From Hansfordia pulvinata (taxonomy: Eukaryota; Ascomycota; Sordariomycetes; Xylariales), in contig BJKQ01000004.1 in assembly GCA_006538405.1 (NCBI GenBank), positions 1,426,001 to 1,490,000 of the forward strand: DNA of 64,000 nt, given 5' to 3'. A program made the translations under genes and the position numbers. The notes beneath the pieces were generated by a model. It was not told where the DNA came from and searched no databases. It saw only the letters and a program-made list of their open reading frames with translations. Position 1 is the stretch's first letter. Each line of letters begins with the position of its first letter. Positions 34,406-47,858 of the stretch are shown here, one piece after another.

Positions 34406-36179
34406 CGCGTCTCGACTCGTCTCGTCTCGTATGGCACCAACTTTCTGGTGGTACGAGTACACACCATGCCTGCCCCCCCCCCCCCCCCCCCCACCGATCC
34501 GGATCGGTTCCCTCTAGGCCAGGATGACAGGGGCCAGGTACGGGCCCTCCCACCCTACGAGTACCGGCTCCCGCCGGGTCTGCGGTGTGGTCCGTTGGGC
34601 TGACAAGCCAAGTGATGAACGAAAGCCAGCACCTTTGGGCGAATGTGTGTCTGCCGTGTGGCACAGACAAACTTGTCTGTGCGGACGATGACAAGAAGTA
34701 CATAAACCTGTCCCGGCAGCACAGACGCGGCATGCGAGGTTGTCTGCCGGGTCCGTCTCCAATAGCTCTGCCGGACTACTGGATTCGAGCATGATAAGAG
34801 AGCCTCGGGTGATACGAGTATGATGAGTATCGTGAGATGCATGAGCTGGTAGTGCCGCTCCTCCTCTTTTTTTTTTTTTTTTTTTTGGTGCTCGTCTCTT
34901 CGTCGTCCTACGCGCACTACAGAGCATTCAATGCGAGTGGTCGTACCAACAAGTACTCGTAGCCCTCCCACCGCCTCCTCTCGTCTCCGCCGCCCGGAGA
35001 GGGAATATATCCCGAGTCTTTCCAGAAGCTCGGAGGGATTCGAGACCTGTGACCGGGCGGCGCACCACACGAGAAAGCTCCGCTCGGAGTGGACTGGCAC
35101 TGCTGGGTGGTCTGGAACAAGCGCAAACAAAGCAGCGCAGGAGCGGAGCAGGGTTGAAGAGTAAAAATACATTTATTTTTTTTAAAAATAAAAATAAAAA
35201 AAGGAGGGGAAAAGGCTGGAGATACCACCAGCGATGAATGCACAAGTCCGCGGTCTGGAGCATGCAGGTGCAGATCCAGGGGCAGGGTTCACGCACGAGT
35301 CTGCGTCGATGATCCCAGGGCAGAAGAGGGGAGAAGAAAAAGACTCTCCACCACCACGCCATCGCGTCGCGTGTCCGGGATGCCACTCGCCCCAAGGTGG
35401 TGGGTGGGTGTGGGTGTCTGTCCGTGGGCCCTGGATTGCCAAGAAGAAGAAAACAAAAAAGCAACAACAGACACTTGGGGTCCAATGAAGATCTCGAGGG
35501 CACTAGATCTGCCCCGGACTCAATGATCTGTTGCGCTAACAGGCATATTGACCCACGTTATAGCCGCACTACGAGTACGCGTACTTGCACTTCACTCGTG
35601 CCTGCAGCGGGCTGTGGGTTCGGACTGCACTCACACGAGCGGGGAGCGTCAGCATTCGGTGTGTTTTGAAACTTGCCAAAAGGCTTTTCTTTCTCTCCGC
35701 TTGTCTGCCTGCTGCTCGTAGGCGAAGGCCGAAGGCCGGGAGAGGGGGGGGGCGAGAAGAGCCGGCTGGTACTCGTACAAGAGCACAAGAGCACAAGAGC
35801 ACAGCAGAAACGCACAAGAGTCACTATTGGAGGCATGAGAGGTTTTTCGATTCCACCAACCCTTGCATAAGGCGGTGTCGTCAGAATAGGTACGAGTACT
35901 CGCATGCAGTTTGAGGATACCCCTCAAAACCACAAGCTATTTTCATTGCTCGCAGCAGCAACCAAAAAAAGAGGCTCCATGAAAAAGGGGGAAGCAGACT
36001 CTCTCCTCTCCCCTTGCAGGTTGCCACTCATGTCGGGACGGACGCGTCGGCAACGCCCACCATCCGTCCATCGGGCACCGCGCGGCGAGTTGCCACACGC
36101 CCACATGCGAGTCTCGCCTCACTCATTCGATACCGCACCAGCGTAGCGTAAGAGTTACGGAGTAGGTACTCGTAGACTA

Positions 36180-36388
<209 letters not shown>

Positions 36389-39300
36389 GAGCCTGTCAGC
36401 CCGGGTAGCCCGGGTCAGTACCCAATCAGAGTCTGTAGACGCGGTGGCGAGAGGTGTTCATCAAGCTGCGCAAACGCTTCTCATCAGGGGGGGAGGGGGC
36501 TAGCAGCCGTCATCTTTTTCGGGCTGGTACGAGTGATAATAACTCGTACACTGGTCATGAGGGCATTTTCGGCAATCCCATCACACGCGCACTACGCGCA
36601 ACGCAAAAAGGCGCGCGTGCCGGATGATGCCTCGAAAGAGGGAGGAGAGAAGAAGATATCACACGGTCTCTGACCAATGGACAGCCCGCGGCACACCCGG
36701 ATGCGTGTAAGCAGCCGCTCATGCTCATCATTCTTCTTCAGGGTCGTCGTTCCGTTCGTTCGTTCGTGTGTGTATGTGTCGGTCGGTCGTTCATTTTCTT
36801 CAGCCATACGCGGCAAGAAGCCCCCCCCCCCCCTTGTCTGCTTTTCTTCATCATCAAAGTCATCAGCCCTGCTCTCCGCTCCGCCCTGCACGAGAGTACA
36901 CGTGCGCGTGCGAGTGTGTTTCTTTTCCTCCCCTCCCTGTTTGACGATCACCCAGACCCGTGGATGGCCCCCCACCGGAGCAGATTTTGACAGGGGCTCA
37001 TCAAAAAAAAGCAAAGCACCCGACTTTGCCTTATCCGTAATAATAAGCCTGCTGCTAACTTGGCACGAGTACTCACTCGTACGAGCATCAAGCATCAAGC
37101 AAACATTGCGCCGTCGCCCGGCGGATGGCCCCCATTCTCTCGTGCCCTGTGCTGCCCCGTGCTCCCTCGGGCGCGAGTTCCCGTCGCCGGCGCGCGCCTC
37201 TTCCCGCCCCGTTGCGTCCGGTTGCGGCCTGACCATGGATCAAAGTGCCAACTTGGCGGGGACGCAGCCCACGATAGCGGATGTGGCTTTCGCTGCGAGT
37301 AAGTACCGTCCGACTACAGCCGGTAGGAAGGTACCTGACCTGGATGTCTAAGCCATTACGAGTATATTTCGTACATATGGTAAGTCTCGAGTGAGGCAGA
37401 ATGGGGGATAATGGTTGAATGCACGAGAATGTATTATGCATCCTGTACTCCAGTTACGCGTCAATATGAGTAGTGGGAGTTTTGCTTCTATCAAGTAGAT
37501 AAGTACGTACTCCGTACGTACGGAGCACTGTCAAGTACATACCTGTACCCGCTCAGACCCAACTTGAACACCTTAATGAAATGTGATGTAGGTAAACACT
37601 TCAATGTTCCGTTTGCCGTCTTTCAGCCCACAGAAGCGGATCCTGCGTGCTCGCCACCGGGGGGATGGAAGACGAGTACTCGTATTTGGTTTCCTCTCCA
37701 TTCGAGAACGCCCGCAGAATTCCCTGACCATCGATTGGCTGCAGATGCAAACGCAGCAGACAGGGAGGGAGGGAGTCGGGGGTTATCGATCGTGGGCCAG
37801 CCCGAACCCCGGCTGGGACGATGCCTGCAAGATCTTTGGATTTTTTTTACTCGTACTCGTCCTACGATGCAGATCACCTGTCCCCACCAGATCGGTCGGG
37901 CCAGAAGTGACGAGGCGTCCTCCTCTCCCTCTCTGGATCTTGTTTGACAGCCAGGCGTGCCAGGCACCCAGGCAGAGAGAAAGAGAGAGAGAGAGAGAGA
38001 GAGCGGGTGACCCGGGCGCCCGGCGAGCTGCCGCGTACCTGGACCTTGCAGTAGTGACCTTATCCGGCTCGGCCAATCCGCCACGCCGAAAAGCGAAAAG
38101 GCTGACTCTGCGAAGCGTTCGTGGAGGCGTAGGGAGGGTGCCCTCTGCGCCTCTCACTCTCAACCAATGGGAAGGGCCGGCGGCACACCCTGGTTTTACT
38201 ACGAGTACTCTAACCTAACGCCCTCACGATCCCCTTGATGTGATCTTCATCATCCCCAGGTCGCCGGCCCGCGTGGCATCCCGCGCCGAATCTCGAACGA
38301 GATTGGCAGCTTGGCCCCTTTGAGTATTGTGCTCGTCCAAGTACTCGCAGAAAAAAAAAAACACTCCGTACGAGTCTGCCACTCATGCTCACGATATCTG
38401 CACAGGTACCGCAACTAGTACGGAGTATTTGGCATAGCACGGCGTGGCATCCCCGTTTCCTCACTTTATCCATAACGTGCGAACCTAGCAGCAGCAGCAG
38501 CAGCATCCCGAGGCCCCCTCCCCACACTGACTTGACAAGGGGGAGGGGGGGGGTCTAATGATCAACCAATCTCTTCACCAGGCCGTCTTTGCTTTTGCCG
38601 ACACCACGCCTCGCTTACGAGTACGTCCTCGGAATTCCGGGGCCACGGGACCTCTCTCCGAGCGGGGGCAGACGGGCATAGAGAAAAAGAAACGAATACT
38701 CGTAAAGATGGAGAAGAAAGAGAGAGCATGTTGGTCCGAGAGTGACGGAAGCAGGCACTCGAATCGCCAGCGGTCATGCCGACGAGAATGGCTCCTCGAG
38801 GTCTACGAGTGCTCGTGCTTGTGTTTCCACGAGGGCTCGTGCCTTCGTGGTTGGGTATCAAAGGTCGCGAGTGTTGCTTGTTGCTCATGAGCTTGAGCTG
38901 AGCAAGTCATGATCTCCTCGTCACTACGGGAGAGCCAACAGACATGGGACGGGCGCTCGTGGCAGACCCAACACGCCACATCCCGTCCCCTACTATCATC
39001 CATCCTCTCTGCGCGTACGCGTACTACGAGATGCTTCCGGACGATCTTGTTGGCGGTCGTGCTGGCCTCGATTCCGACTCCTCCGCCAAAGTCCGAGCCC
39101 ACACGAGTGTGCCTTGCACAGTCAGGGATGCGATGAGGGTATGCGGATGCTACGGAGGTAAGAAACCACACTACTCGCACGAGTACGGCCACTACGGAGT
39201 CCCTCATCAGTTCGTAAGGGTATCGTGGGCGCGTAATAAGACCCCCGTAGCCCGGGCCGTCCGCTGCCGCGAGAACAGAACCCTGTCTGGTCTGGTCTGG

Positions 39301-41662
39301 TCTTTCTGGGTTGGTGCGTCGCTGTCCCCTCCCCAAGCCTTTTTCCGCCCACATCCCTGCGCCCATCATCGAACCCCGAACCCAGCAAGCAGCTCGGATA
39401 TCTCGAAAAGAGAGAGAGAGAGAGGGCGGGGCCGCAGTTCGCGCTTCCGTGGCCCATCTGCGTGGGTGGTGCGCTTGTGCAGATCACGCTTCCCCTACGA
39501 GCCCAAAACTTGGCACGAAGATGTGATATGTGACATGTCACATCATGTCCTCCACGATCTTGGACGAGTACAGCCGGGAGGGGGGCCCTGTCGCCATCGA
39601 TAAGGATCTCTGAAGAAAGGCAAACAAGCAAAGACCCCAGGCTTCCTCCTCATCTCCTCTGGCGATTTGGCTGGGTACGAGTTATACTCATCGAGGCAGA
39701 CAGCCTTCGAGAGTCTCCTCCTGCCAAACCCGCAAAGCAGACAAGCGTGCAGTGGGCAGTCAATCTCCCGCGCGCCGGGTTGTGTGTCCCACAGCACACG
39801 CGACTCCGCAGCTAATCCCGTATAGTGTCCTTACTCCGAGGTTCTGCACTCGCACCTGAAGAAGAAGAAGAAGAAGTACTCGTCAGGCGCTTCGGAGCGA
39901 AGCAGTCTTCGCAGCGAGCCATTGCATGACTGCCTGGTCTGTCTGCCTGTCTGTCTATCTGTCTCGTCCCCGACCCGGGAGACAACAGGGCATCTCGGCA
40001 TATTTCCTCTTCTCTTCTGCACTGATGCCCCCGCGAGTTTCCTGGGGGCCATGTGCGGTCGTCTAATGCTCGTACTCACGTGGTGCCCCCCCCCCCCCCC
40101 CCCATTCCCTGTACTCGTACCTCCTCGGGCTGAAAGGGGGGCCGTTGCCCTGCTAGAGAAAGCCAACGAACATCCCGTGTAAGACACACTCACACGCAAA
40201 CGCAACGTGCGAGACCCGCTGCAGAATACCCGCAGGCACCACAATTGGGGGAAGCGGGCAAGGCTTCGCCCCGGCCGGAGCTCGGAGCGGAGATGTAAGA
40301 AATGAACAAGGCTATGGTGTACGCGTACCAGACTTACAAGTACTACGAGTACAAGTCGACTCGGAACGGAACCTCGCACCTTATCGGGCTGCGCGTGCCG
40401 AAAAGAGGGAATATCCAATGCTAGCCACCACACTGCCACTCATACGACTTACTCTGTCTATCATTCACACCAGACTTCCTCTCCAGATCAAAAGTGTCTG
40501 AAGAACAGCGATGATGTTGGGGGGGGGTTATATTAGAATTAAACCCGCTGTCGAAGTGACCCTACTGGTGAACTCGCCCCCAACGAGGAGGGACGGGGCT
40601 GGCTGGCTGGGCCCTGTCTGCCAGGTACGAGTACTCGCAGGACGGTCTAGAAGACAGTGGCTGCTACCTACTCGCACGAGCAAAAGTGCGGAATCTCACA
40701 ATGCCAGACTTGCGAGATCCTTCGCGCGGCTTCGTCGGGTGGGAGTCCCGCTTCGGGCCGCCGTCGCGTTCTAAAATGTCCGGTCAGTGTTTAGGTTACG
40801 AGTAAGTTTTCCACCTACACTTTTTTTTTCGCGTTCGGTCTGCCCTGCTAGGGGCTGCCACGGCTGCCTTGAGCCAAAGATGGTACGTGAAAACCTACAA
40901 TAGGAAACAAACCCCTCCTCCCCACCAGGTGCGAACACGGCGCGACATGGGCAATTGGGGAAATCAGGAGGACCATGGAGATTACGATCGCGGGCCTTCA
41001 TTCTTCTTTCATACTCCATCTACTTCCTCAGTCTAGCCCGTTGTCGTGCCCGCGAGATTGGGACAGGAGATGCGCGGGTGAAAGAGAGAGAGAGACAGGT
41101 TAAGAATAAAATAAAGATAAAAGAGGGACAGCGGAGAGAACCGCCCGCTCGGAGGGGGGGCCTTTTCACCCGCGGGCTAGGAGATTTGTGAGTCGTTGGT
41201 CCCGTCCCCCACCTCGTTCCCGGGGCCCTGGCGGTGGCCGAATGGACGGTTCTTTTTATCTCTATCCGTAATGTCCAAAGCGCGCTTCTTTGTAGGCTCC
41301 GGCTCCGACCTGGCCGGCCGAAGCTCCGTGTTGCGTATACTCCGTAGTAAATCGAATCGGCATTGGCACAGCTGCGAGTGAGGCGGTAGGCCCTTATAGA
41401 CGACACGATACTGCCCGGCGCGGGGAGCCGCCACGACGCCAGACGTCAACATGATGGACGGGGCTCCGCGAGATTCTCCCTCTGGGGTGAGGACGCGCAA
41501 ACTGTGATGTATTCGCCATGCAAGTAGGCATCCGTATGGTGTTCAAATAGTATTCCCAGAATTTATTTGCAGCTTTCCAAGAAGCCTCCTCTCGCACCTT
41601 ATGTACAACTTGCAACGCCGAACAGGCGTGACGGTGACGGCACGCGCCCCCGGTTGTTTGTC

Positions 41663-44600
41663 TCAATACTCGACCAGGCGCAGCTTCTTGCCGACGTCCT
41701 TCCTCTTGGCGTGGACGGCGGCCCTCTCCGAGGCCTTGGTCTCCCCGCGGTCGGAGGCCTGGCCGCGGGCCTTGAGGGCCTGGAGGAGCATGCCGGCGTC
41801 GAAGAAGCCGTCTGGTTGTGGTGGTGCTGGGTCAGCAGGATGAAGATGAGAGGAGGGGGTGGATGATATGTATTTGAAACAGAATGAAAGAAGACAGGGA
41901 CAGATACACACTCTCTTCCTTTCCACTAGTGGATGGAAGAAAAGTGCAAGAAGGAGAGGAGAGAAAAAACACTCACATCCCCCGAGCTCATCATCGTCGC
42001 TCACGACGGTGCTTTCCTCGGCAGGTGAGCCGGGCGTCGGCCTCCCGCCCGCCCGGGCCGCAGTGGCCTCGAGGCCGGTGATCATGCGCCCGCGGGCCTT
42101 GAGCCCCCTGGGCGCCCTCCCTTTCTGCTGCTGCTGCTGCTGTTCCTGGCTCCGCCGCTCAGCCCCCTGTGAGCCGCCGCCGCCGCCGCCGGCGCGGGCT
42201 TCGTCTCCGTCATCGTCGTCGGCCCGCCGCTGCCGGCGCCTGGCGTCCACCTCCCTCGCGCGCGTCTGCTTGCCGGCGCCGGCGCCGCTCGCCGCCCCCG
42301 CCTCGCCGCGGCCCGCGGCGGCCACGACCCTCAGGACCCTCCGGATCTCGAGCAGGTAGCTCTCGATGGTGTCGATGAAGCGCTTCGTCTGGCGGTGCTT
42401 GCTGCTGACGCACACGGACACGCCCTCGTCCTTGATGATGTAGCCGATGCCGAAGCCGTCGGCCGACGTGGGGCCGAAGCCGAAGTGGCGCAGGCACGGG
42501 TTGCCGCAGTTGGACGTCGACAGGATCGTGTTGTTGAGCTTGTCCCAGCCGCTGTCGGCGAAGAGCGCCGGCATCGTCGCGGCGTGCTGGTGGTGGTGGT
42601 GCTGGGCCGAGGAGGAGCGCGGGCGCGAGGTGGTGCTGTCGCCGCGGTGGCGCTGCTGCTGCTGTTTCTGCGGCTGCTGTCCTGTCTCGGCCGCTTCCGG
42701 CTCCGGTGCGCCGCTCTCGGTTCCGGCCGGCGGAGTCGGGCCCGACCCCGAGGTGGAGATGGGCGCGGTGGTGGTTCCTGGGCCCAAGCCGGGCTCCGGA
42801 CTGCCGGGAGACGCTTCGGAGGGGGTGCTACTGCTGCCGCCGCTGCCGCTGCTGCTGCTGCTGCTATTGCTCTCGTCGTCGAGGAACTTCTGCCAGACGC
42901 AGAAGAGGGCGTAGAGGTGGCGGTCGCAGCCCTCGGCACGGGCGCACTCCTTGGTGTTGCGGGTGTGCTCGGCACAGGCGCGGCGCAGGGCATCGACCTT
43001 GGCCTCGGCGGGGTTGTCGGCCCAGAAGGTCTGGACGAAGGCGACGGACTCGGGGGTGACGGGGCGGATGGCCTCGGTGCGGCCGTGCAGGAAGACCTTG
43101 GTCATGGCGGGCTCGTAGGCGCACTCGACGCGGCCGTAGAGGCCGTAGTAGGCGGCCTGGAAGGCCATCTGGACAAAGGCGTCCGGGGAGAAGCCCATGC
43201 TGGTGATGAAGCTCTTGCCGAAGCCGGCAAAGTCGAGGCACTCGAACTCGTTCTGGCCCAGCAGGTCGGCGAGGCGGGCCTCGGCGAAGCGGACGGCGAT
43301 GCTCAGCTCGGGCAGCATGTCCCACTCGAGCTTGTGCGGGGAGGTGGCGACGTCGCCGAAGCTGTCCGGGTGGCGGCGTGAGGGGTCCGGGCTGGTGGTG
43401 CGCCACATGGTGGGCGCCTGGCCGTTGATGGTGCGGGCGAAGCGCAGGATGGTGTCGGTGTAGACGTCGCTGGCGAAGCGCAGGACGGTGTGGCCGTCGA
43501 CGCCCGTGTGCTCAAAGTTGATGCCGGCGCTGCCGTTCTTGCAGACGATGATCTGCAGCTTGTCGTACCAGCGGTTGATGCACGTCCCGATCTGGACGCC
43601 CTTGACGACCTCGTTGGTGCCGCACAGCATGTTCTGGCACAGCGCCGCCGCCGACCGCGGCTCCGTGTAGTCGAGGCACAGCACGAACAGCGCGCTGTCG
43701 ACGATGCCGAGGCAGTCGGCGTTGTTCGAGCCGGGCTCGCGCGTCAGCACGTCGCGCAGCCCCGACCACGTCTTGCGGTTCTCCGTGCTCAGCACCCCGA
43801 GCGCCCCCTTGGCCGCGTCCTGGATCGGCGTCTGCGCCGCGTCGTCCACGATCGTCTGCAGGTTGATGGACATGTCCTTCTCGCTCATGATGACGTCCGA
43901 CCGGTCGTCCAGCACGTCGAACCAGTAGAACTGCCCGTGGCACGCCACGACAATGTGCCGCGACGCCGGGTCCTGCTCGATCTGGCACCCGTGGTCCGTC
44001 GGCACCCGCGCCGTCCCGAACAGCCGCGAGTACTGGTACATGTCGAGCGGGGCGGTGCCGCGCGGCACCCGGTCCGGCTCGAGCTCCTCGCGCCTCACCG
44101 CCCGCACAAACTCGAGCGCCGACACGACCAGCGACGCCGCCCGCGTCACCTGGTTGTTGCGCGCGGGCGTCGGGTCGTCCTCGAGCAGGAAAAACGGGTT
44201 GAGGTTGAGCACCACCGGGTTGTCAAAGTTGAGGTACGAGTCGTACCCTTGAGACGACAGAGTTCAGTATAAGCAATAGGGGGTACGAGGAGAGACGAAG
44301 GGGGAGAGACAGAGCCCAAAAGACAGAAAGGTCCACTTACAGAACTGCTCGATGTAGCTCGTCTTGCCCGCCGCATACTGCTTCAGCCTCTCTTGTAGGT
44401 CCGGCCCGTCGTGCTTAAGGAACTCGTCCACCGCATGCCCAGTCTCTGAGTGCTCCCGCGGCCCCTGCAGCGGCTTGAGCGCCTTGAGATACCGCGCGCA
44501 TGTGTCCTCCAGGTTCGGGATCGGCAGGATTGGCAGCTTGTCCTGCCCGGAGAACGTGACGCCGCCGCCGCCGCCTCCGCCGCCCTCTCCTTGTGCCGGT

Positions 44601-44833
44601 TCGCCCTGGTTCGGCTGCTGGGCGGCCATGGTCGCCTGTTCCTGCTTGCTGGTAGAAGGCGATGAAGATGAATATGAAGATGGCTGCCGAGGCTGCGAGC
44701 CCGGGTTCTCTCCGCACGGGGCGGTGGTGGTTTCCGTTACTTCAGACCGGGGCACCGGGGATGTGCTGCTGTTGTTGGCGAGGGTCTCTTCGAGAGACTT
44801 TGGCCGGGAGAAGATGCGGACTTGGGTGGGCAT
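41663..44833 (-). CDS. facC: Carnitine O-acetyltransferase (FacC/Yat-type)
   Basis: This enzyme transfers acetyl groups between CoA and carnitine so that acetyl units can move between cytosol, peroxisome and mitochondrion. FacC-type enzymes are needed for growth on acetate. Three exons on the minus strand are 44341..44833, 41977..44247 and 41663..41811, giving 970 residues. All junctions keep frame (EQF|WYDSYLNFDNPV and LGG|YGFFDAG). Choline/carnitine acyltransferase landmarks: LPILPIPNLEDTC, NPFFLLEDDPTP, RLFGTARVPTDHGC and NRWYDKLQII. The catalytic His lies in NFEHTGVDGHT at about residue 414. The substrate-binding STSNCGNPCLRHFGFGP is present. The length exceeds the usual 600-700 because of a Ser/Gly/Gln-rich insert of about 100 residues and a long disordered, Gln-containing C-terminal region. 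No mitochondrial presequence or C-terminal peroxisomal SKL is seen, which fits a cytosolic form. A second in-frame ATG at 44629 (MAAQQPNQG) may be the true start. Confidence 0.9.
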
Positions 44834-47800
44834 GTTTGTCAGCTTCAGCGAAGAGAATCACCAGCCGGGCCGGATTCGAGACTGGAGGACGCGGTGTGTT
44901 ATATGTGCTTTTTTTTTCCCTTGACAATCCGGGTGTGATAGGTAGGACGAGGACAGGCAGACAGGCAGGCAAACAGGGCGAGGACAGGCAGGCAGGCAGG
45001 CAAACAAGTCAGGGGGGGGTGCGTTTAAAGACGAATAGGGGACATGGCGAGAGATGATGATGATGATGCTGATTGTCAAGTACGACTAAACGCACAATCG
45101 CATGTAGAACGACGGAGGGACAAACAGAAAGGGGCGCCAGCCGTCTCGTTGGGCGCAGATGGGTCTTTTTGTTTGCACTTTTTTTTGGAGGAGGAGGAGG
45201 GTAGAAGAAAGTACCTAGACAATCGTATACCCGGCCGGCCAAGCGAGACAAAAGCCCCGTGATGAGGGCCGCGAGACTCTGTCGCCCTGCGCCGGGAATG
45301 GGCGCGGCAATCAGGTGGGCGCGCGCGGCGTCGAAGCCGAAAGGGCTGACGAGGAGAGTGCTTGGGCGCGGCGTGTGTCGTCTGTCACATGCCTACGGTG
45401 CAGAGGAAGCCGGGCGGGATGGGACAGCCGTGAGAGGGGCACATGATTGGGCGAGGGGGCCAGGATGGGGCGAGGGCGCCTCCGTAGGTCCGACGGAGGG
45501 CAGAGAAGGACGACGGGGCCGCAACCGGGACAAGACGAGGGCAACACAGCCGAGACTGGCAGTTCCGGGGTAGGGCGATCGAGATAGATAAGGTAGTGGA
45601 CGGGAGCTGGGGAAGACAGAAACGGCGTACCTCGGGGATTTGGGCCGGCTGCTACCTTGCTTGGTGTTGGAAGCTTAAGGCAAGTAGGGTAGAGGCTACC
45701 TAATGATAGGCACTCGTGGACGGACGGACGGCGGCGGCGCGGCTCGTTGGGCGATGGGTGATGGGCGATGGGCGTTTTGTGACGACGGACGAGGCGCGGA
45801 GGGGGAACAGCGTTGAGTAGAGCGATGACTTGGAACAGGCAACAAGGTACCTATAGGTAGCAATCCTGGCTGGCGAAGACCTGGAGTACTCGTACCTTGG
45901 GTAGATTCGGTGCGTGACCAGAAGCCAGCCCAGACATTCATGGAACCGTCAATCAAGTGTCATTGCACCAACCCCACGGGGTCGGTCCGGGGAGGTGAGG
46001 GGTTGAAAGTACCGCCCACGGTTCGACCACAGACAGCGGCAGTCAGCCCTCCAGGTACCTGCTAACCGACCTGGCTTGGGTTGTTTGTCTCCATCCTGAC
46101 TGATGTGAAGGCTGACAACGTTTGGAACAGAGGGGTTCGGGCCAAGGGAAGACGTTCAAGTTGGGAATATGGACATGTACGAGTGGCAGCTTAGTGACAT
46201 GAGGCAGGCGCGTGTACCATCTGCAGGTCACTGGAAGTCGACCAACCGGGCTGGAATTGGTGATGTCGTTTCTGGCTCAGGTACCTAATGTAGGTAGTTG
46301 TACATGTACCTCGATGAAATGCCGTTTCTCGAACTTTTGAAAGGTACATCTGATTGTCTGCTGGATCGTGCCAACAATCTGTATATCCCTCACCTTCATT
46401 GGATGTCCTTTGCTGCGATATCGACAGTACATGGTTCTCAGCAGCAGAGTGGAGGGATGTGTTTTCCCTCCTGGCCTCCCGGTACATCCAAATGTACTCG
46501 TATCATCGAGCAAGGGATGCGTACGAGCAAACGCTTGATGAGCAGCATTGCCGAGCAATCCCAGGCAACTCGGGCGAGAGGCGGCACAGGCTACTGAGGG
46601 GTGGGTGAGACTGGAAGGTGTCTGTCGGATACATTGATGTAGAGGTGCATGAAGACCACTGTACTCCATACGTGCATGTTGTGTCCTCGTATTCAGTTAG
46701 TGAGAGAATGACGTAGTAGGCCATCGGCGATGCTCATCCAATCAGATGTTCCCATGTCGCAGAACCGCCGCTGCTCACTCGCCATCATCATCCCACCCGC
46801 GGCAGCACGTGGGCATTTCCTTTGGAGTGAGGTATTCTAATACGGTCACGTGCAGTGTCGGCCAAGTAATGAGTGCCCAACCCAGGTGCCGTGATGCCGT
46901 ACGAGCAGGGGGCGGTGCTTCTACTTACCTACAAGACTCCAAAAGGCCATCAACCCGGTGACTTCACGCGACACACCACCTGCGATACTCGTAGTTGGAA
47001 AGACCCAAACCGACACTCGAGTTTGAAACACGCCTTGATTCTATGAGTGTGTGAGATATTCCCAATCCCACATCATCAGCTACTCTCACGAGTACACCCA
47101 GGCAACAGATTGGGTGGGCAGTGCCGTCCTGGCCGCTGGAATGATTGCTAAATCCCTAATATCGCCCACCGGGCCCGCAAGCAGGCGGCTAAGCGAGTGC
47201 GATGTGGGAGTGCCTGGACTGTTCGGCGTCTTGGCAGTGGGAGGGGGACGGGATCGCGTTCCCTGGGCCCCACGCGCCCGGGGTATGAGTATGAGTAACA
47301 GCCAGTAACAGGGGCCCTGTAGCCAGGCAGCCGGGCTGTAGGTTGTATGGAGGTTGTCTTAGTCAGTCATTGAGGAGGCGCAGCGATGGTCTGTGCTGGC
47401 CCGTGAGGCCTACTCGTGCGAGTCCTGGCCCCAGTCTCGCTCGCATTCACGGCCGGCGGATGCGAGCCCGAGTGCCAGAGCACCAGTAACCCAAGCACCG
47501 GCTCAGCACTGGCAGAGCCCTGGAGTTATAGTCCTCAGAGCCTCACGTCCGCTTCGGGAAGGGCGACTGCCTATTCGGGCAGGACAGCTGCCCCCTTGGG
47601 AACAACGAACCTCGCGATGCCCTCTCTCTCTCTCTCTCTCTATCACCTCTCTATCTCTATACCACCGCCGCCATGCTACCCGTCTGCCTCCTTGGATCCT
47701 CGTGTCGTCGTCCATGCGGGCCTGTCTCTCTGTTTCTCTCTCTCTCTCCCTCTCTCATGGTGGCTCTATATAATAACAGTCATGCTCTCGTCCAGCCGTA

Positions 47801-47858
47801 GATTTTCTCATTGTGAATTCCAGCGTATTCATTCATTCTTCCCCCAGTCACCCTCACA
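44834..47858. promoter_or_regulatory. Divergent intergenic region between the carnitine acetyltransferase and MFS genes
   Basis: These 3 kb hold both promoters. I see no supportable gene. Visible features are CAGG-type tandem repeats at 44953-45005, octamer copies at 45887, 46495 and 46986, TC-rich microsatellite stretches at 47622-47665 and 47725-47755, and GGTACCT-type repeats at 45845-46310. No binding site can be assigned with confidence. Confidence 0.5.
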
